Part shown: positions 13,113-19,965 of the stretch, one piece after another | Layout of the letters: every line of letters begins with the position of its first letter | Numbering within the stretch: position 1 is the stretch's first letter | Virus record (IMG/VR): IMGVR_UViG_3300037189_012063 | Location: 1-24,108 of that record | Strand: one strand, 5' to 3' | Length of the DNA: 24,108 nucleotides | Source of the DNA: a virus | The notes under the pieces: generated by a model | Database searches by the model: none | Seen by the model: only the letters and a program-made list of their open reading frames with translations | What the model was told of the DNA's origin: nothing | Program-made: the position numbers and the translations under genes

Positions 13113-13463
13113 ATGACGATGACCGTCGCAGAACTGCCAGCCACCACCGAGGAGTACAAGCCGGTCCTCTGGACCTGTCGTGTGCGTGGCTGTAAGTGGA
13201 AGGTGCATACGCCCGACGCTTTGGTGCGAACCACCTGGCGCTGGACCAAGCCGACCTACCGCAATCCGCAGCGCAAGCCGAAGGCCAAGACCGTCATTCT
13301 CTACCCGCCACGGCCCCGCTGCCCCGAGCACGACCTTTGGGCTGACGGCGGAGAAATCAAGGGCACCTACGACCCGAGCGTGAAGTGCGGCATCGCCTGC
13401 ACCGGAGCCATCGGTCGCACCTGCACCTGCGCGTGCGGCGGAGCCAATCACGCCACCGGCTGA
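13113..13463 (+). CDS. Cys-rich early protein, 116 aa
   Basis: ATG 13113 lies after GGAGTAGGGG. An N-terminal CxxxxxC pair (WTCRVRGCKWKVH) is followed by a basic, Trp-rich middle (TTWRWTKPTYRNPQRKPKAK), then 'PRCPEHDLWA'. The end has a tight cluster of cysteines, 'KCGIACTGAIGRTCTCACGG' followed by ANHATG. I recall the 'C.C.CGG.NHG' ending in several actinophage early proteins of unknown role. The ligands suggest two zinc sites and the basic middle suggests nucleic-acid contact; both are inference. Confidence 0.7.
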   Translation: MTMTVAELPATTEEYKPVLWTCRVRGCKWKVHTPDALVRTTWRWTKPTYRNPQRKPKAKTVILYPPRPRCPEHDLWADGGEIKGTYDPSVKCGIACTGAIGRTCTCACGGANHATG

Positions 13464-13511
13464 ACAACTCGTTAGGAAAGTAACAGGACACACGAAAGGA
13501 ATACAAACCAA

Positions 13512-13964
13512 ATGTCCGAGGCCAACTTCTCATTCACCACGAAACTCAACGGCGACCTGTTCTGCGTGCGCGGAAACACCGCCGAGGAGTTCTCGGCCAA
13601 TCTCACCGCAGCCGTCACCGGCGAGTTGTTCGACTACTGCCTCGCCTTCCAGGAGGCAGCGCGTAAGGCAACAGGCGACACAGAGACCGTCGCTTCCGCC
13701 GTGCTTGGCGCTCGCCCGGCTCCCGCTCCTGCGCCTGCCGTGCGAGGACTCGATGCGACCGCCATCAAGCACACGCAAGCACCGGCTCCGGCTCCGGCAG
13801 CCAAGCCGCAGGGCACCACTCCCACCTGCGCTCACGGTGAGATGCAGTGGAAGGAAGGCATCTCCGGGCCTAACAGCAAGAACCCCGGCACGCCTTACCG
13901 CATGTGGGCCTGCCCTAGCAGCAACCGCAACGACCAGTGCAAGCCCGTGTGGGTGAAGTCATGA
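13512..13964 (+). CDS. Zinc-ribbon protein with Pro/Ala linker, possibly ssDNA-associated, 150 aa
   Basis: ATG 13512 follows AAAGGA. The N-terminal 65 residues look like a compact domain (FSFTTKLNGDLFCVRGNTAEEF, ELFDYCLAFQEAARKATGD). A Pro/Ala-rich linker follows (about 70-105, PAPAPAV and APAPAPAAK). The C-terminus is a ribbon-like module 'CAHGEMQWKEGIS...PYRMWACPSSN...QCKPVW'. Similar C-terminal modules occur in topoisomerase-type zinc ribbons and in actinophage proteins that sit beside replication genes. A role in binding single-stranded DNA is plausible but not shown. The stop overlaps the next ATG by four bases. Confidence 0.7.
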   Translation: MSEANFSFTTKLNGDLFCVRGNTAEEFSANLTAAVTGELFDYCLAFQEAARKATGDTETVASAVLGARPAPAPAPAVRGLDATAIKHTQAPAPAPAAKPQGTTPTCAHGEMQWKEGISGPNSKNPGTPYRMWACPSSNRNDQCKPVWVKS

Positions 13965-14227
13965 GCGAGCAAGAGACCGAAGCCATCACCTTCGACCCCA
14001 GCGAATGGCGTGACTTGATTGCCGTCAAGGCCATCGCCGCTGGCGTCCAGGGCAAGTTCCATCAGTTGGTTGAGGACACCGCACGGGGGCGGGTCCGCAA
14101 CACGGTATGGCTGCGCGGCTACATGCAGTGCCTGCGCGACCTGCACACGACACTCACCGCCGTGCTGCCCGCCGAACTCACGACCCCCGAGAACGCTTCG
14201 GGGGAGGTGAATGAGGATGCCAAGTAG
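13961..14227 (+). CDS. Hypothetical early protein, 88 aa
   Basis: The ATG at 13961 overlaps the upstream stop (ATGA), which fixes the start; an in-frame ATG at 13937 lies inside the preceding gene. The product is helical and amphipathic (WRDLIAVKAIAAGVQGKFHQLVEDTARG, then VWLRGYMQCLRDLHTTL), with an acidic C-terminal tail. No motif or membrane segment is seen. It lies in the replication cluster, so a DNA-metabolism accessory role is possible only by position. Confidence 0.65.
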   Translation: MSEQETEAITFDPSEWRDLIAVKAIAAGVQGKFHQLVEDTARGRVRNTVWLRGYMQCLRDLHTTLTAVLPAELTTPENASGEVNEDAK

Positions 14228-14456
14228 CGACCCATTCGCCGACGCCCTCGTGACTGCTAACGCCATCGCGTTAGCGCAAGAGGTTGAACTCGCTATTGCC
14301 GTGGAGTTCATGGCAACGAACGGACACCCGCACGTCTCCGCTATCGCCCGAGCGATTGGCACAGCCATCGAGCAGGGCCTCCACCAATACGGAGGCCACG
14401 ACGACCTACGCCTCGTTAGTGAGATGGCAACTCGACTCCTGGAGGGGCCACGATGA
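14211..14456 (+). CDS. Hypothetical early protein, 81 aa
   Basis: Two in-frame starts exist, 14211 and 14217. GGGGGAGGTGA (14201-14211) serves the second at better spacing, so the mature start may be two codons later. The protein is helical, alternating Ala/Leu/Ile (DPFADALVTANAIALAQEVELAIAVEFM), with 'HPHVSAIARAIGTAIEQGL' in the middle. It overlaps both neighbours. No function recognised. Confidence 0.65.
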   Translation: MRMPSSDPFADALVTANAIALAQEVELAIAVEFMATNGHPHVSAIARAIGTAIEQGLHQYGGHDDLRLVSEMATRLLEGPR

Positions 14457-15241
14457 GGACACTCGCACGCATCGCAGCGCAAGGGCATCAGAGCGGCAAG
14501 GCGCTACCACGCACACTCGCTGCGCTTGACCGCCTCGATGTCTCCATTCGCGAAAGCGAAATCACCGTCATCGCCGGAAACCCCGGGTCCGGCAAGAGCG
14601 CACTCGCACTCACCATCGCGCGCATGATGGGGGTTCCCACCTTCTACTACTCCCCCGATAGCAGCGACGGCACCCAGATGATGCGTGCCCTGTCGATGGC
14701 AACCGGGCTGACCCAGAAGGAAGTAGAGCGCCATGCCGCCGACGATCCGCAGTGGGCTGCCGACACCCTGCGCGGTCTCGACATCTGGTGGTCGTTCGCC
14801 TCGGGCCCCTCGCTCAACGACATCGCAGACGACGCCCTCGCGTATTACGAACTCAACGGCGACTTCCCCAAGTTGTTCATCGTCGATTCCCTGTATGACG
14901 TCGACGACGGCAGCGAAGGCGAGAGCGCCTGGTTTGGCCTTCTCAACACCCTCAAAGACCTCAAGAAGCGGGCAAAGGAAACAGGGGCAGCGTTCATCGT
15001 GCTGCACCACACCAGCGAGCAGGCCAAGTACGAGGTGTGCCCGCCTCGTTCGGCACTCCAGGGCAAGCCTGCCGCCGTTCCCGAGACCATCCTCACCCTG
15101 GCGAATGACCCGTCTAGCGGCATCTTGTCGATTGCGTGCGTGAAGAACCGCCACGGCGAAGCCCACGAGGACGGCACCCGCCCCGAGTACGTGTTCTTTG
15201 ACGCCCAGCGCATGGCTATCACCGATGTAGGCGACCGCTAA
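14453..15241 (+). CDS. RecA/DnaB-type ATPase (helicase core), 262 aa
   Basis: Walker A is 'GNPGSGKS' at 42-49. Walker B is 'LFIVDS' at 141-146, with a sensor-like 'FIVLHHTSE' at 181-189 and a possible arginine region 'CVKNRHGEAHEDGTRPEY' near the C-terminus. This is the order seen in DnaB-like and RepA/RecA-family phage ATPases. The protein lacks the N-terminal primase-interacting domain of full DnaB, so it is a minimal core of about 260 residues. It is followed by the split primase and nuclease genes, fitting a role as replicative helicase or recombinase-like loader. GGAGGGG precedes the ATGA overlap start. Confidence 0.8.
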   Translation: MRTLARIAAQGHQSGKALPRTLAALDRLDVSIRESEITVIAGNPGSGKSALALTIARMMGVPTFYYSPDSSDGTQMMRALSMATGLTQKEVERHAADDPQWAADTLRGLDIWWSFASGPSLNDIADDALAYYELNGDFPKLFIVDSLYDVDDGSEGESAWFGLLNTLKDLKKRAKETGAAFIVLHHTSEQAKYEVCPPRSALQGKPAAVPETILTLANDPSSGILSIACVKNRHGEAHEDGTRPEYVFFDAQRMAITDVGDR

Positions 15242-15348
15242 TGACCGACTGCTCCAACTGCGGAAAGCCCTTTGAGCCTGTCCGCACTGGCTGGCTGTGC
15301 CCCCACTGCCACTTCAAAAACTCGTGCTGTGAAGGAGAAGCGCAATGA
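15241..15348 (+). CDS. Micro-gene, 35-aa zinc-ribbon protein
   Basis: The start overlaps the ATPase stop (TAATG), and its TGA overlaps the next ATG (ATGA). The product 'MTDCSNCGKPFEPVRT..' ends 'GWLCPHCHFKNSCCEG'. Two CxxC pairs 13 residues apart make a textbook short zinc ribbon. The double coupling and perfect ligand pattern argue that it is translated. It may act with its neighbours in replication, but nothing shows this directly. Confidence 0.65.
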   Translation: MTDCSNCGKPFEPVRTGWLCPHCHFKNSCCEGEAQ

Positions 15349-15725
15349 CACCGGAGATTTCGCTCTATGCAGAAATGGCAATCGACATCCGTGCAGCACT
15401 GGACAAGTTGCACGAAATTACAAACCGCTACGCAGAGTGCCAAGAAGAATATGACAAAGCGTTCTTGGAATGGCAGTCGCTCAACGAAGCATTCACCAAA
15501 GCATTGACAGATTGCTTCCCGCCAATCATTCGCGCCTCACTGTTTGAAGGCAGTGCGCGCCCAATACATGGCGCAGTCATTGATTACTTCGTTCGCTTCC
15601 CCCTGCTCGTCATGGAGTTCGACGGCGACGAGCAAGCGGCAAGTACTGCTTGGGCGCGCGGACAACGGCCAACCCAATGGATGAACGGAGGTACCGGAGA
15701 CCATGACAACCAGGCAAAGCCATAA
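15345..15725 (+). CDS. Family A paralog (divergent copy), 126 aa
   Basis: Starts in an ATGA overlap. The N-terminal half is a charged helix (AALDKLHEITNRYAECQEEYDKAFLEWQ). The C-terminal block 'YFVRFPLLVMEFDGDEQAA' plus 'AWARGQRP' matches the closing block of the genes at 19396, 23208 and 23801 ('FVWFPLLV-EFDGN-EAAEVAWALG-RP'). The N-terminus has lost their 'MPSPEIQAYLAAR' opening. The last 23 bases overlap the nuclease gene. It is a distant member of the family repeated in this window; no biochemical function can be read from it. Base use is more AT-rich than neighbouring genes, hinting at separate history. Confidence 0.7.
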   Translation: MTPEISLYAEMAIDIRAALDKLHEITNRYAECQEEYDKAFLEWQSLNEAFTKALTDCFPPIIRASLFEGSARPIHGAVIDYFVRFPLLVMEFDGDEQAASTAWARGQRPTQWMNGGTGDHDNQAKP

Positions 15726-16074
15726 GCGCAGGGGTAAGGGCTTTGAGTCCGACCTCGTGGCGTGGCTACGCGCCCAGGGTTATGACGCCGAGCGGCTACC
15801 CCTGGCAGGCACCAAAGACGAGGGCGACATAGTGGTTCGCCACGGCTCCGGCAAGGGAGCCATCTATGACGTCATCGAGTGCAAGGCCCCCGGCGCAGGT
15901 AACGCGATTGACCTGTCCGGCTGGCTCCGCGAAGCCGAGACCGAGGCAGCCAACTTCGCTGCCGCCCGAGGGATCGACCCCGCCAACGTCAATCCCGTCG
16001 TCGCTATCAAGGCGCGGGGCAAAGGGATCGACCAGGCCTACATCGTCTCCCGTGCCGCCAGGGAATACCGATGA
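15703..16074 (+). CDS. Holliday-junction-resolvase-like / PD-(D/E)xK nuclease, 123 aa
   Basis: Catalytic-type residues are in order: Glu14 in 'GKGFESDLVAWLRAQGY', Asp42 in 'GTKDEGDIVV' and Glu59-x-Lys61 in 'YDVIECKAPG'. Helices and strands follow the small Hjc/VRR-type fold. Length (123 residues) is right for archaeal-type and phage resolvases that cut branched DNA arising in recombination and replication. The start is at 15703 inside the previous gene, with GGAGGTACCGGAG ahead. It ends in an ATGA overlap. A related role as a general endonuclease cannot be excluded. Confidence 0.75.
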   Translation: MTTRQSHKRRGKGFESDLVAWLRAQGYDAERLPLAGTKDEGDIVVRHGSGKGAIYDVIECKAPGAGNAIDLSGWLREAETEAANFAAARGIDPANVNPVVAIKARGKGIDQAYIVSRAAREYR

Positions 16075-16334
16075 AAGAGGAGACCCACTCCGGCTGGCCG
16101 TTCCTGCTACTTCTCCTCGTCCTCATCGGAGCCATTTGGTTTGTGGTCAAGCACGACGACGGGCAAGGCAAAGAGACGCCTAACGCGTGCGCGATGCGGC
16201 TACTCGCAGACGCCGGTTATGGACCCATGTCGATTACGACACCCGCTCCCCTGTCCGAGGAAACGCAGGAGGAAATCACCACCACATGCCTACTCCCCAA
16301 CCTGACGCCAGCCACGACGACTTCGCCTCGTTAG
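16071..16334 (+). CDS. Small membrane protein, one N-terminal TM, 87 aa
   Basis: The start overlaps the upstream stop (ATGA). A single strong hydrophobic helix spans about 9-27 (WPFLLLLLVLIGAIWFVV), preceded by MKEETHS and followed by KHDDGQGKE. The remaining part is polar, with two cysteines and a Thr/Pro-rich tail. The N-terminus has few positive charges, so orientation is uncertain. The stop is part of a CGTTAG sequence. Membrane-anchored early proteins in phages can block superinfection, but nothing specific is visible. Confidence 0.65.
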   Translation: MKEETHSGWPFLLLLLVLIGAIWFVVKHDDGQGKETPNACAMRLLADAGYGPMSITTPAPLSEETQEEITTTCLLPNLTPATTTSPR

Positions 16335-16372
16335 GAACGCCCCGACCGCAACACGACAGTAAGGAGGACGCC

Positions 16373-16711
16373 ATGCTGACAGACCAGCACACGCGCCCCA
16401 GCATCAAGGCTGTATTGGAAAGCCACGGTGCCGTCGTGAGTGAGCGCTCGGGGTGGCAGCCGATTCGCTGTCCCTACCACGGCGACACGCACGCATCGGC
16501 CAGCGTCAATCTCGCGCACGGCGCATTCCACTGCCACGCCTGCGGCATCAAGGGGGACGCCTACTCACTCATCCAGCAGCACGAAGGCTGCGACTTCGCC
16601 ACCGCGCTCACGATTGGCGACGGGCTCGCTGCGGACAACCGCAACCCAGCCCCCACCCGCAAGCGCAAGGGCAAGGGCAAGCGCACCGCCGTCAGGGGGT
16701 TGTGGGGATGA
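16373..16711 (+). CDS. Primase zinc-binding (CHC2-like) protein, 112 aa
   Basis: ATG 16373 follows a strong AAGGAGGACG site at seven-base spacing, which decides this start over upstream in-frame ATGs. The product has 'IRCPYHGDTHAS', then 'FHCHACGIKGDAYSLIQQHEG', the C-x2-H...C-x2-C arrangement of the DnaG/phage primase zinc domain that reads template DNA. A basic C-terminal tail follows (RKRKGKGKRTA). The TOPRIM part of the primase is encoded separately by the next, four-base-overlapping gene. Confidence 0.85.
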   Translation: MLTDQHTRPSIKAVLESHGAVVSERSGWQPIRCPYHGDTHASASVNLAHGAFHCHACGIKGDAYSLIQQHEGCDFATALTIGDGLAADNRNPAPTRKRKGKGKRTAVRGLWG

Positions 16712-17355
16712 GCAGCATCAAGGTCACGCCACGCCAGCGCGAACTGCTGGAACAGGCCACCACCGCATACCAGGCGACCGTCGCAGACGCCGCCGACTAC
16801 CTGCTCGGGCGAGGCATCACAGGCGAGGTAGCGAAGGAAGCACGGCTCGGCTACGTCCGCGAGCCCCTGCCCGGCCACGAGCCCTACAAGGGCCGTCTCG
16901 CCATTCCCTACCTCACCAAGACAGGCGTCATGGATATGCGCTTCCGGTGCGCCGACAGCCACGACTGCCAGCAGATGGGCCACCCCAAGTACCTGTCGCA
17001 GGCAGGCCACTCACCCCGCCTCTACAACGCCACCGCGTGGGAGCAGGCCGAGGACATCATCGCCATCACCGAAGGCGAGTTCGACGCCCTTGTTCTCACG
17101 CATCGGGTCGGCATTCCCGCGCTCGGCATCTCCGGCGTAGCGGCGTGGAAGACCTACTACCGCGCCGTGTTCGAGGACTTCGCAGAGGTACTGGTGTTTG
17201 GCGACGGAGACGACGCCGGACGGGACTGGGCGCGCCTCGTATGCATGGACCTCGACAACGCGCGCGCCGTTCATATGCCTTCCGGCCACGACGTCACCTC
17301 GTTCTTTATGGCCGAAGGCCCCACCACCGTCCTGGAGGTGGCCGGTGTCGTCTAA
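16708..17355 (+). CDS. Primase TOPRIM-domain protein, 215 aa
   Basis: The ATG at 16708 overlaps the zinc-domain stop (ATGA). Glu122/Glu124 in 'AITEGEFDALVL' and Asp166/Asp168/Asp169 in 'VLVFGDGDDAGRDWA' are the two acidic TOPRIM motifs. 'PSGHDVTSFF' near 191-200 matches the usual primase downstream motif. The N-terminal 100 residues have 'YLLGRGITGEVAKEARLGYV' and 'GRLAIPYLT', as in phage primase cores. It would synthesise RNA primers, with the zinc partner supplied in trans. With the nearby ATPase this gives a primase-helicase pair made of three polypeptides. Confidence 0.85.
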   Translation: MSSIKVTPRQRELLEQATTAYQATVADAADYLLGRGITGEVAKEARLGYVREPLPGHEPYKGRLAIPYLTKTGVMDMRFRCADSHDCQQMGHPKYLSQAGHSPRLYNATAWEQAEDIIAITEGEFDALVLTHRVGIPALGISGVAAWKTYYRAVFEDFAEVLVFGDGDDAGRDWARLVCMDLDNARAVHMPSGHDVTSFFMAEGPTTVLEVAGVV

Positions 17356-17432
17356 CCCGGCTACTTCCAGGTTTCAGCCACTCGGATTTTCAGTCGTTAG
17401 AGAGGGATCACCTACAGAAAGGGGGGATCAAA

Positions 17433-17693
17433 GTGCCGAACTTTGACGCGCTATTCGCGCCAGCAACCAACACGACGTCGGGCGCGCCCTGCGTAATCGC
17501 ACGCACTTTGCTCGAACTACCCGAGGAGCATCGGGACGCAGTAACAGAAATGGTGGAAGTCACTCACCAGGGCGGCGGTCTCACCGCCGACGAGGTAGCA
17601 GCACGGTTCCGTAATGCGGGCCTGCCTGGGCGAGCCACCGCAATCAACCGTCATCGCCGCCGTCTGTGTGGCTGTCCGGCAGAGGAGGCCTGA
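17433..17693 (+). CDS. HTH-like DNA-binding protein, 86 aa
   Basis: The GTG at 17433 is preceded by GGGGGGA and is the only start with a good ribosome site in this frame. The middle (LPEEHRDAVTEMVEVTHQGG..LTADEVAARFRNAGLPGRA) reads as a helix-turn-helix, and the C-terminus is 'INRHRRRLCGCPAEEA'. A basic 'HRRRLCGC' ending after a helix-turn-helix resembles small regulators of actinophage early regions that I recall. It sits in its own small gap after the primase, with a CGTTAG element upstream, so it may be separately expressed. A transcription role is inference. Confidence 0.65.
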   Translation: MPNFDALFAPATNTTSGAPCVIARTLLELPEEHRDAVTEMVEVTHQGGGLTADEVAARFRNAGLPGRATAINRHRRRLCGCPAEEA

Positions 17694-17695
17694 CC

Positions 17696-18493
17696 ATGAT
17701 GAAGAAGAACGTAAAACTGGATGCGCTCTACATTCCCACGCCTGCGGAGCAGGCAAAGAACAAGGAGCCACGCATCCTCACCCTTGACATCGAGACCTCG
17801 CCGCACCTGGCTTGGACCTACCAACTGTGGAACACCAACATTCCACCGGAGCGCATCGTGGAGCCCAGCCGAATGCTGTGCTTCGCAGCCAAGTGGTTCG
17901 GCCACAAGAAGGTTCAGTACTTCGCGGAGAGCGAGATCGGCCACGCCAACATGGTGCGGGCGGCACGCGACCTACTCGATGCCGCCGACATCGTAGTTAC
18001 CTACAACGGCATCAAGTTTGACGAGAAGCACCTACAGCGCGAGTTCATCGAGGCAGGGCTCACGCCACCGTCGCCTTACAAGAGCATCGACCTCTACCGC
18101 ACCGTCGCCAGCACCTTCAAGTTCCCGAGCAACCGTCTCGGACAGGTAGGCGACAGCCTACAAATCGGCACCAAGGTGGAGACCGGCGGCTGGAAGTTGT
18201 GGGCCGGTGTTCTCGACGGAGACGACAAGGCGCTTCGCCTGATGAAGAAGTACAACATTCAGGACGTCGTGCTGACCGAAAACTTGCTCGTTGCTCTCGG
18301 CCCCTGGGTCAAGGGGCTGCCCCACCGTGGCGTTTGGACCGGCAACCTCGAAGGCTGCTACGCCTGCGGCTCGGACAATCTGGAACGAGACGGCATCGCA
18401 TTCACCACGGTGACGGTTTATCCCCGCTATCGCTGTGCTGACTGCGGCGCATGGAACAAGACGCTTCGCAGCGGCCAGACAAGGGCGGTGTAG
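17696..18493 (+). CDS. DEDDy 3'-5' exonuclease with C-terminal zinc ribbon, 265 aa
   Basis: The start is ATG 17696 (ATG 17699 is alternative), seven to eight bases after AGAGGAGG. Exonuclease residues are Asp31 and Glu33 ('TLDIETSPH'), Asp109 ('VTYNGIKFDEKHLQ') and Tyr186...Asp190 ('KKYNIQDVVLTENLL'), the DEDDy pattern of the DnaQ/RNase-H-like group. The C-terminal 45 residues form a four-Cys ribbon: 'CYACGS' and 'CADCGA' (Cys221/224/247/250). No polymerase domain is attached and no DNA polymerase gene is visible in the window, so it may proofread or process ends alongside a host enzyme. Confidence 0.8.
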   Translation: MMKKNVKLDALYIPTPAEQAKNKEPRILTLDIETSPHLAWTYQLWNTNIPPERIVEPSRMLCFAAKWFGHKKVQYFAESEIGHANMVRAARDLLDAADIVVTYNGIKFDEKHLQREFIEAGLTPPSPYKSIDLYRTVASTFKFPSNRLGQVGDSLQIGTKVETGGWKLWAGVLDGDDKALRLMKKYNIQDVVLTENLLVALGPWVKGLPHRGVWTGNLEGCYACGSDNLERDGIAFTTVTVYPRYRCADCGAWNKTLRSGQTRAV

Positions 18494-18495
18494 CG

Positions 18496-18912
18496 ATGAC
18501 AGATAGCAACAAGAACCAGATAGGCCCGGTAAAGGCGCCGCAAACAACCGATAGTGACGGAGGCGCACGGACGATCAGGCCACAGGGCGTCTGCCTTTCA
18601 CGCAAGTTGGAAACCAGCGCCTATCTCTTCCCCGAGAAGGAATCAGGCGCTGATGATGAACGCCTGTGGGTACGGCTTCCAGAACTTGAGGCGGCAATCT
18701 CCACAGCCAAGCAGTGGGCGTCAAAGTACCTGCGGGAAGACGACCCGTGGGCCGAATACGCCATCTTCGTTGGCTTTGAGCCGAGCAGCGATGTTGAACT
18801 GCCGCTCTGCTACCTACTTGATGCCGACAACAACGTTGTGGCTTCTGGGCCTGCAACTTCCGGCACTCCTATCAAGGTGCGTGTCCGACTTGTGGATGTT
18901 GGCGATGACTGA
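18496..18912 (+). CDS. Hypothetical early protein, 138 aa
   Basis: The ATG at 18496 lies three bases past the exonuclease stop, and the ribosome site is weak. The first 45 residues are polar (TDSNKNQIGPVKAPQTTDSDGG) and probably disordered. A mixed alpha/beta domain follows ('LWVRLPELEAAISTAKQWASK', 'AIFVGFEPSSDVELPLCYLL'). No motif recognised. It ends in an eight-base overlap with the next gene. Codon use is ordinary for the window. Confidence 0.65.
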   Translation: MTDSNKNQIGPVKAPQTTDSDGGARTIRPQGVCLSRKLETSAYLFPEKESGADDERLWVRLPELEAAISTAKQWASKYLREDDPWAEYAIFVGFEPSSDVELPLCYLLDADNNVVASGPATSGTPIKVRVRLVDVGDD

Positions 18913-19144
18913 AAGCAACATATCAGCCGCGTCAGGTGACAGCGCTCCCTTCGGGGGGCGCTGTCCCTGGTGTGGGCAGCCGACCGAGCACTCGGCGCTG
19001 ACACAGGAACTACGCGCGCAGGTAGCCGACGAACTCGACGTCTGGATTCGCGGCGCACAAACGACAGGCGGGCAGGAAGGCATCTGGTTCGCGCGCGGGC
19101 TTTCTTTCGCCTCTATGTGGCTGAGAGGAGCCAACGATGAGTGA
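18905..19144 (+). CDS. Small CxxC protein, 79 aa
   Basis: The ATG at 18905 makes an eight-base overlap (ATGACTGA) with the upstream stop. The protein has one zinc-type pair ('GRCPWCGQPTEHS'), where the His could be a further ligand, then a helical part (ALTQELRAQVADELDVWIRG) and 'FARGLSFASMWLRG'. No family recognised. Translational coupling to genes on both sides places it in the chain leading into the B/A cassette. Confidence 0.65.
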   Translation: MTESNISAASGDSAPFGGRCPWCGQPTEHSALTQELRAQVADELDVWIRGAQTTGGQEGIWFARGLSFASMWLRGANDE

Positions 19145-19403
19145 GATAGCGACTGGGACTGTGGGTGTGCCACGGCACAAGCCGGTGCGAGCATTCACTT
19201 ACCTGCGGAGGGAAGTCGGTGTCTGCTCCGTCTGTCGTGGGCCTAGGCCGTGGCCCTGCAAAGCCGCTATCGCTCTTGGGGTTCCTAGTCCCAAAGACTT
19301 GCTCACCTACGGCGAGTGTTTGACGGCGTGGTGGCAAGCACAAGGCCTTCCCGAGGATGCCGCTCGGATAGCCGCAGCCCTGGAATCGGTGCGCGATGCC
19401 TAG
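19137..19403 (+). CDS. Family B paralog (copy 1), 88 aa
   Basis: The ATG at 19137 overlaps the previous stop by eight bases (ATGAGTGA). The zinc-type pair 'GVCSVCRGPRPWPC' is followed by 'AAIALGVPSPKDLLTYGEC' and 'AWWQAQGLPEDAARIAAAL'. The gene at 23548 has the same order: CxxC, x4-5, WPC, ALGV, L..L.WWRQAGG. The ATG-AGT-GAG start here matches GTG-AGT-GAG there. The stop overlaps the family A gene through GATGCCTAG, also the same as at 23801. It is half of the duplicated cassette; function unknown, with zinc binding likely from the three clustered cysteines. Confidence 0.7.
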   Translation: MSEIATGTVGVPRHKPVRAFTYLRREVGVCSVCRGPRPWPCKAAIALGVPSPKDLLTYGECLTAWWQAQGLPEDAARIAAALESVRDA

Positions 19404-19767
19404 CCCGGAAATCCAGGCCTACCTGGAAGCCAAAGAGAAATGGCAAATGGCTTGCATGGCTGAACAAGCAGCGTGGCAAATGGCAAACGTGCCTGAAGAT
19501 GAATCGCGGGTTGCGGCCCTCGCGGCAGGCGATGCAGCGACAGAGGCCTATCGCATCTACTGGAGCGCCTGGCTCGCAGTGCTTCCGTCTCTGGGTTTCA
19601 CCCCGGCGCTCCTCGATTACAGACTTAGCGATAGCGGGCGCTGCCTTGAGGAGGAGTTCGTCTGGTTCCCCATCCTCGTGGAGGAGTTTGATGGGAACCG
19701 AGAAGCAGCCGAAGTTGCCTGGGCCTTGGGGCTTCGGCCCGCCGGGTATTCCGAGGCCACGCCATGA
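19396..19767 (+). CDS. Family A paralog (copy 2), 123 aa
   Basis: Opens with 'MPSPEIQAYLEAKEKWQ' and closes with 'EEFVWFPILVEEFDGNREAA' plus 'AWALGLRPAGY'. The middle (about 20-75) is helical and poorly conserved between copies. No cysteine motif, membrane segment or known catalytic pattern is visible. The start is fixed by the eight-base GATGCCTAG overlap with family B copy 1. Conserved ends with a variable centre suggest a common interaction surface with differing specificity, which is inference. The stop overlaps the next small gene by four bases. Confidence 0.7.
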   Translation: MPSPEIQAYLEAKEKWQMACMAEQAAWQMANVPEDESRVAALAAGDAATEAYRIYWSAWLAVLPSLGFTPALLDYRLSDSGRCLEEEFVWFPILVEEFDGNREAAEVAWALGLRPAGYSEATP

Positions 19768-19955
19768 CACAAGCAATCCAGGACTATCTGACTGCCCGCA
19801 AGGAACTCCAGGAGACCACGCGTGACCCGATGGCTGCCATTCAGGCGATGAGCGCTGTCCCCGCACTGCCCAGCAAGCAGCGCGTTGATGCTGGCTTGAT
19901 CTCGGGCGCCACGCGTGGAAGCGATGTCACCGGAGATGTCGTCCCCGCTCCATAG
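19764..19955 (+). CDS. Short protein, possible family A remnant, 63 aa
   Basis: The ATGA overlap fixes the start. The opening 'MTQAIQDYLTARKELQ' resembles 'MPSPEIQAYLAARNARY' of family A copies, but the conserved FVWFPLLV block is absent and the C-terminus (GLISGATRGSDVTGDVVPAP) is low in helix. It may be a truncated copy, its 3' part lost when the methyltransferase gene arrived immediately downstream, or an unrelated short gene. The TAG stop is part of the -10 box of the next gene's candidate promoter. Confidence 0.5.
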   Translation: MTQAIQDYLTARKELQETTRDPMAAIQAMSAVPALPSKQRVDAGLISGATRGSDVTGDVVPAP

Positions 19956-19965
19956 ACTGCCCAAA
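19953..19965 (+). promoter_or_regulatory. Candidate leaderless promoter of the methyltransferase gene
   Basis: TAGACT (19953-19958) lies seven bases upstream of the A of ATG 19965, the same geometry as TAGCCT before the regulator gene. No Shine-Dalgarno is present before this ATG. The -35 region (around 19930-19936) is poor, so the box may be fortuitous; the missing ribosome site is what makes it attractive. Confidence 0.4.

Noticed and set aside
12683-13195. 170-codon frame across the micro-gene cluster
   Set aside because: Arg/Pro/Ser-rich shadow that conflicts with four coupled small genes having sensible Cys patterns.
16440-17432. N-terminal part of a 417-codon frame leading into the 17433 gene
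   Set aside because: It runs out of frame over the two primase genes and is Arg/His-rich; only the part from GTG 17433 with its ribosome site is real.
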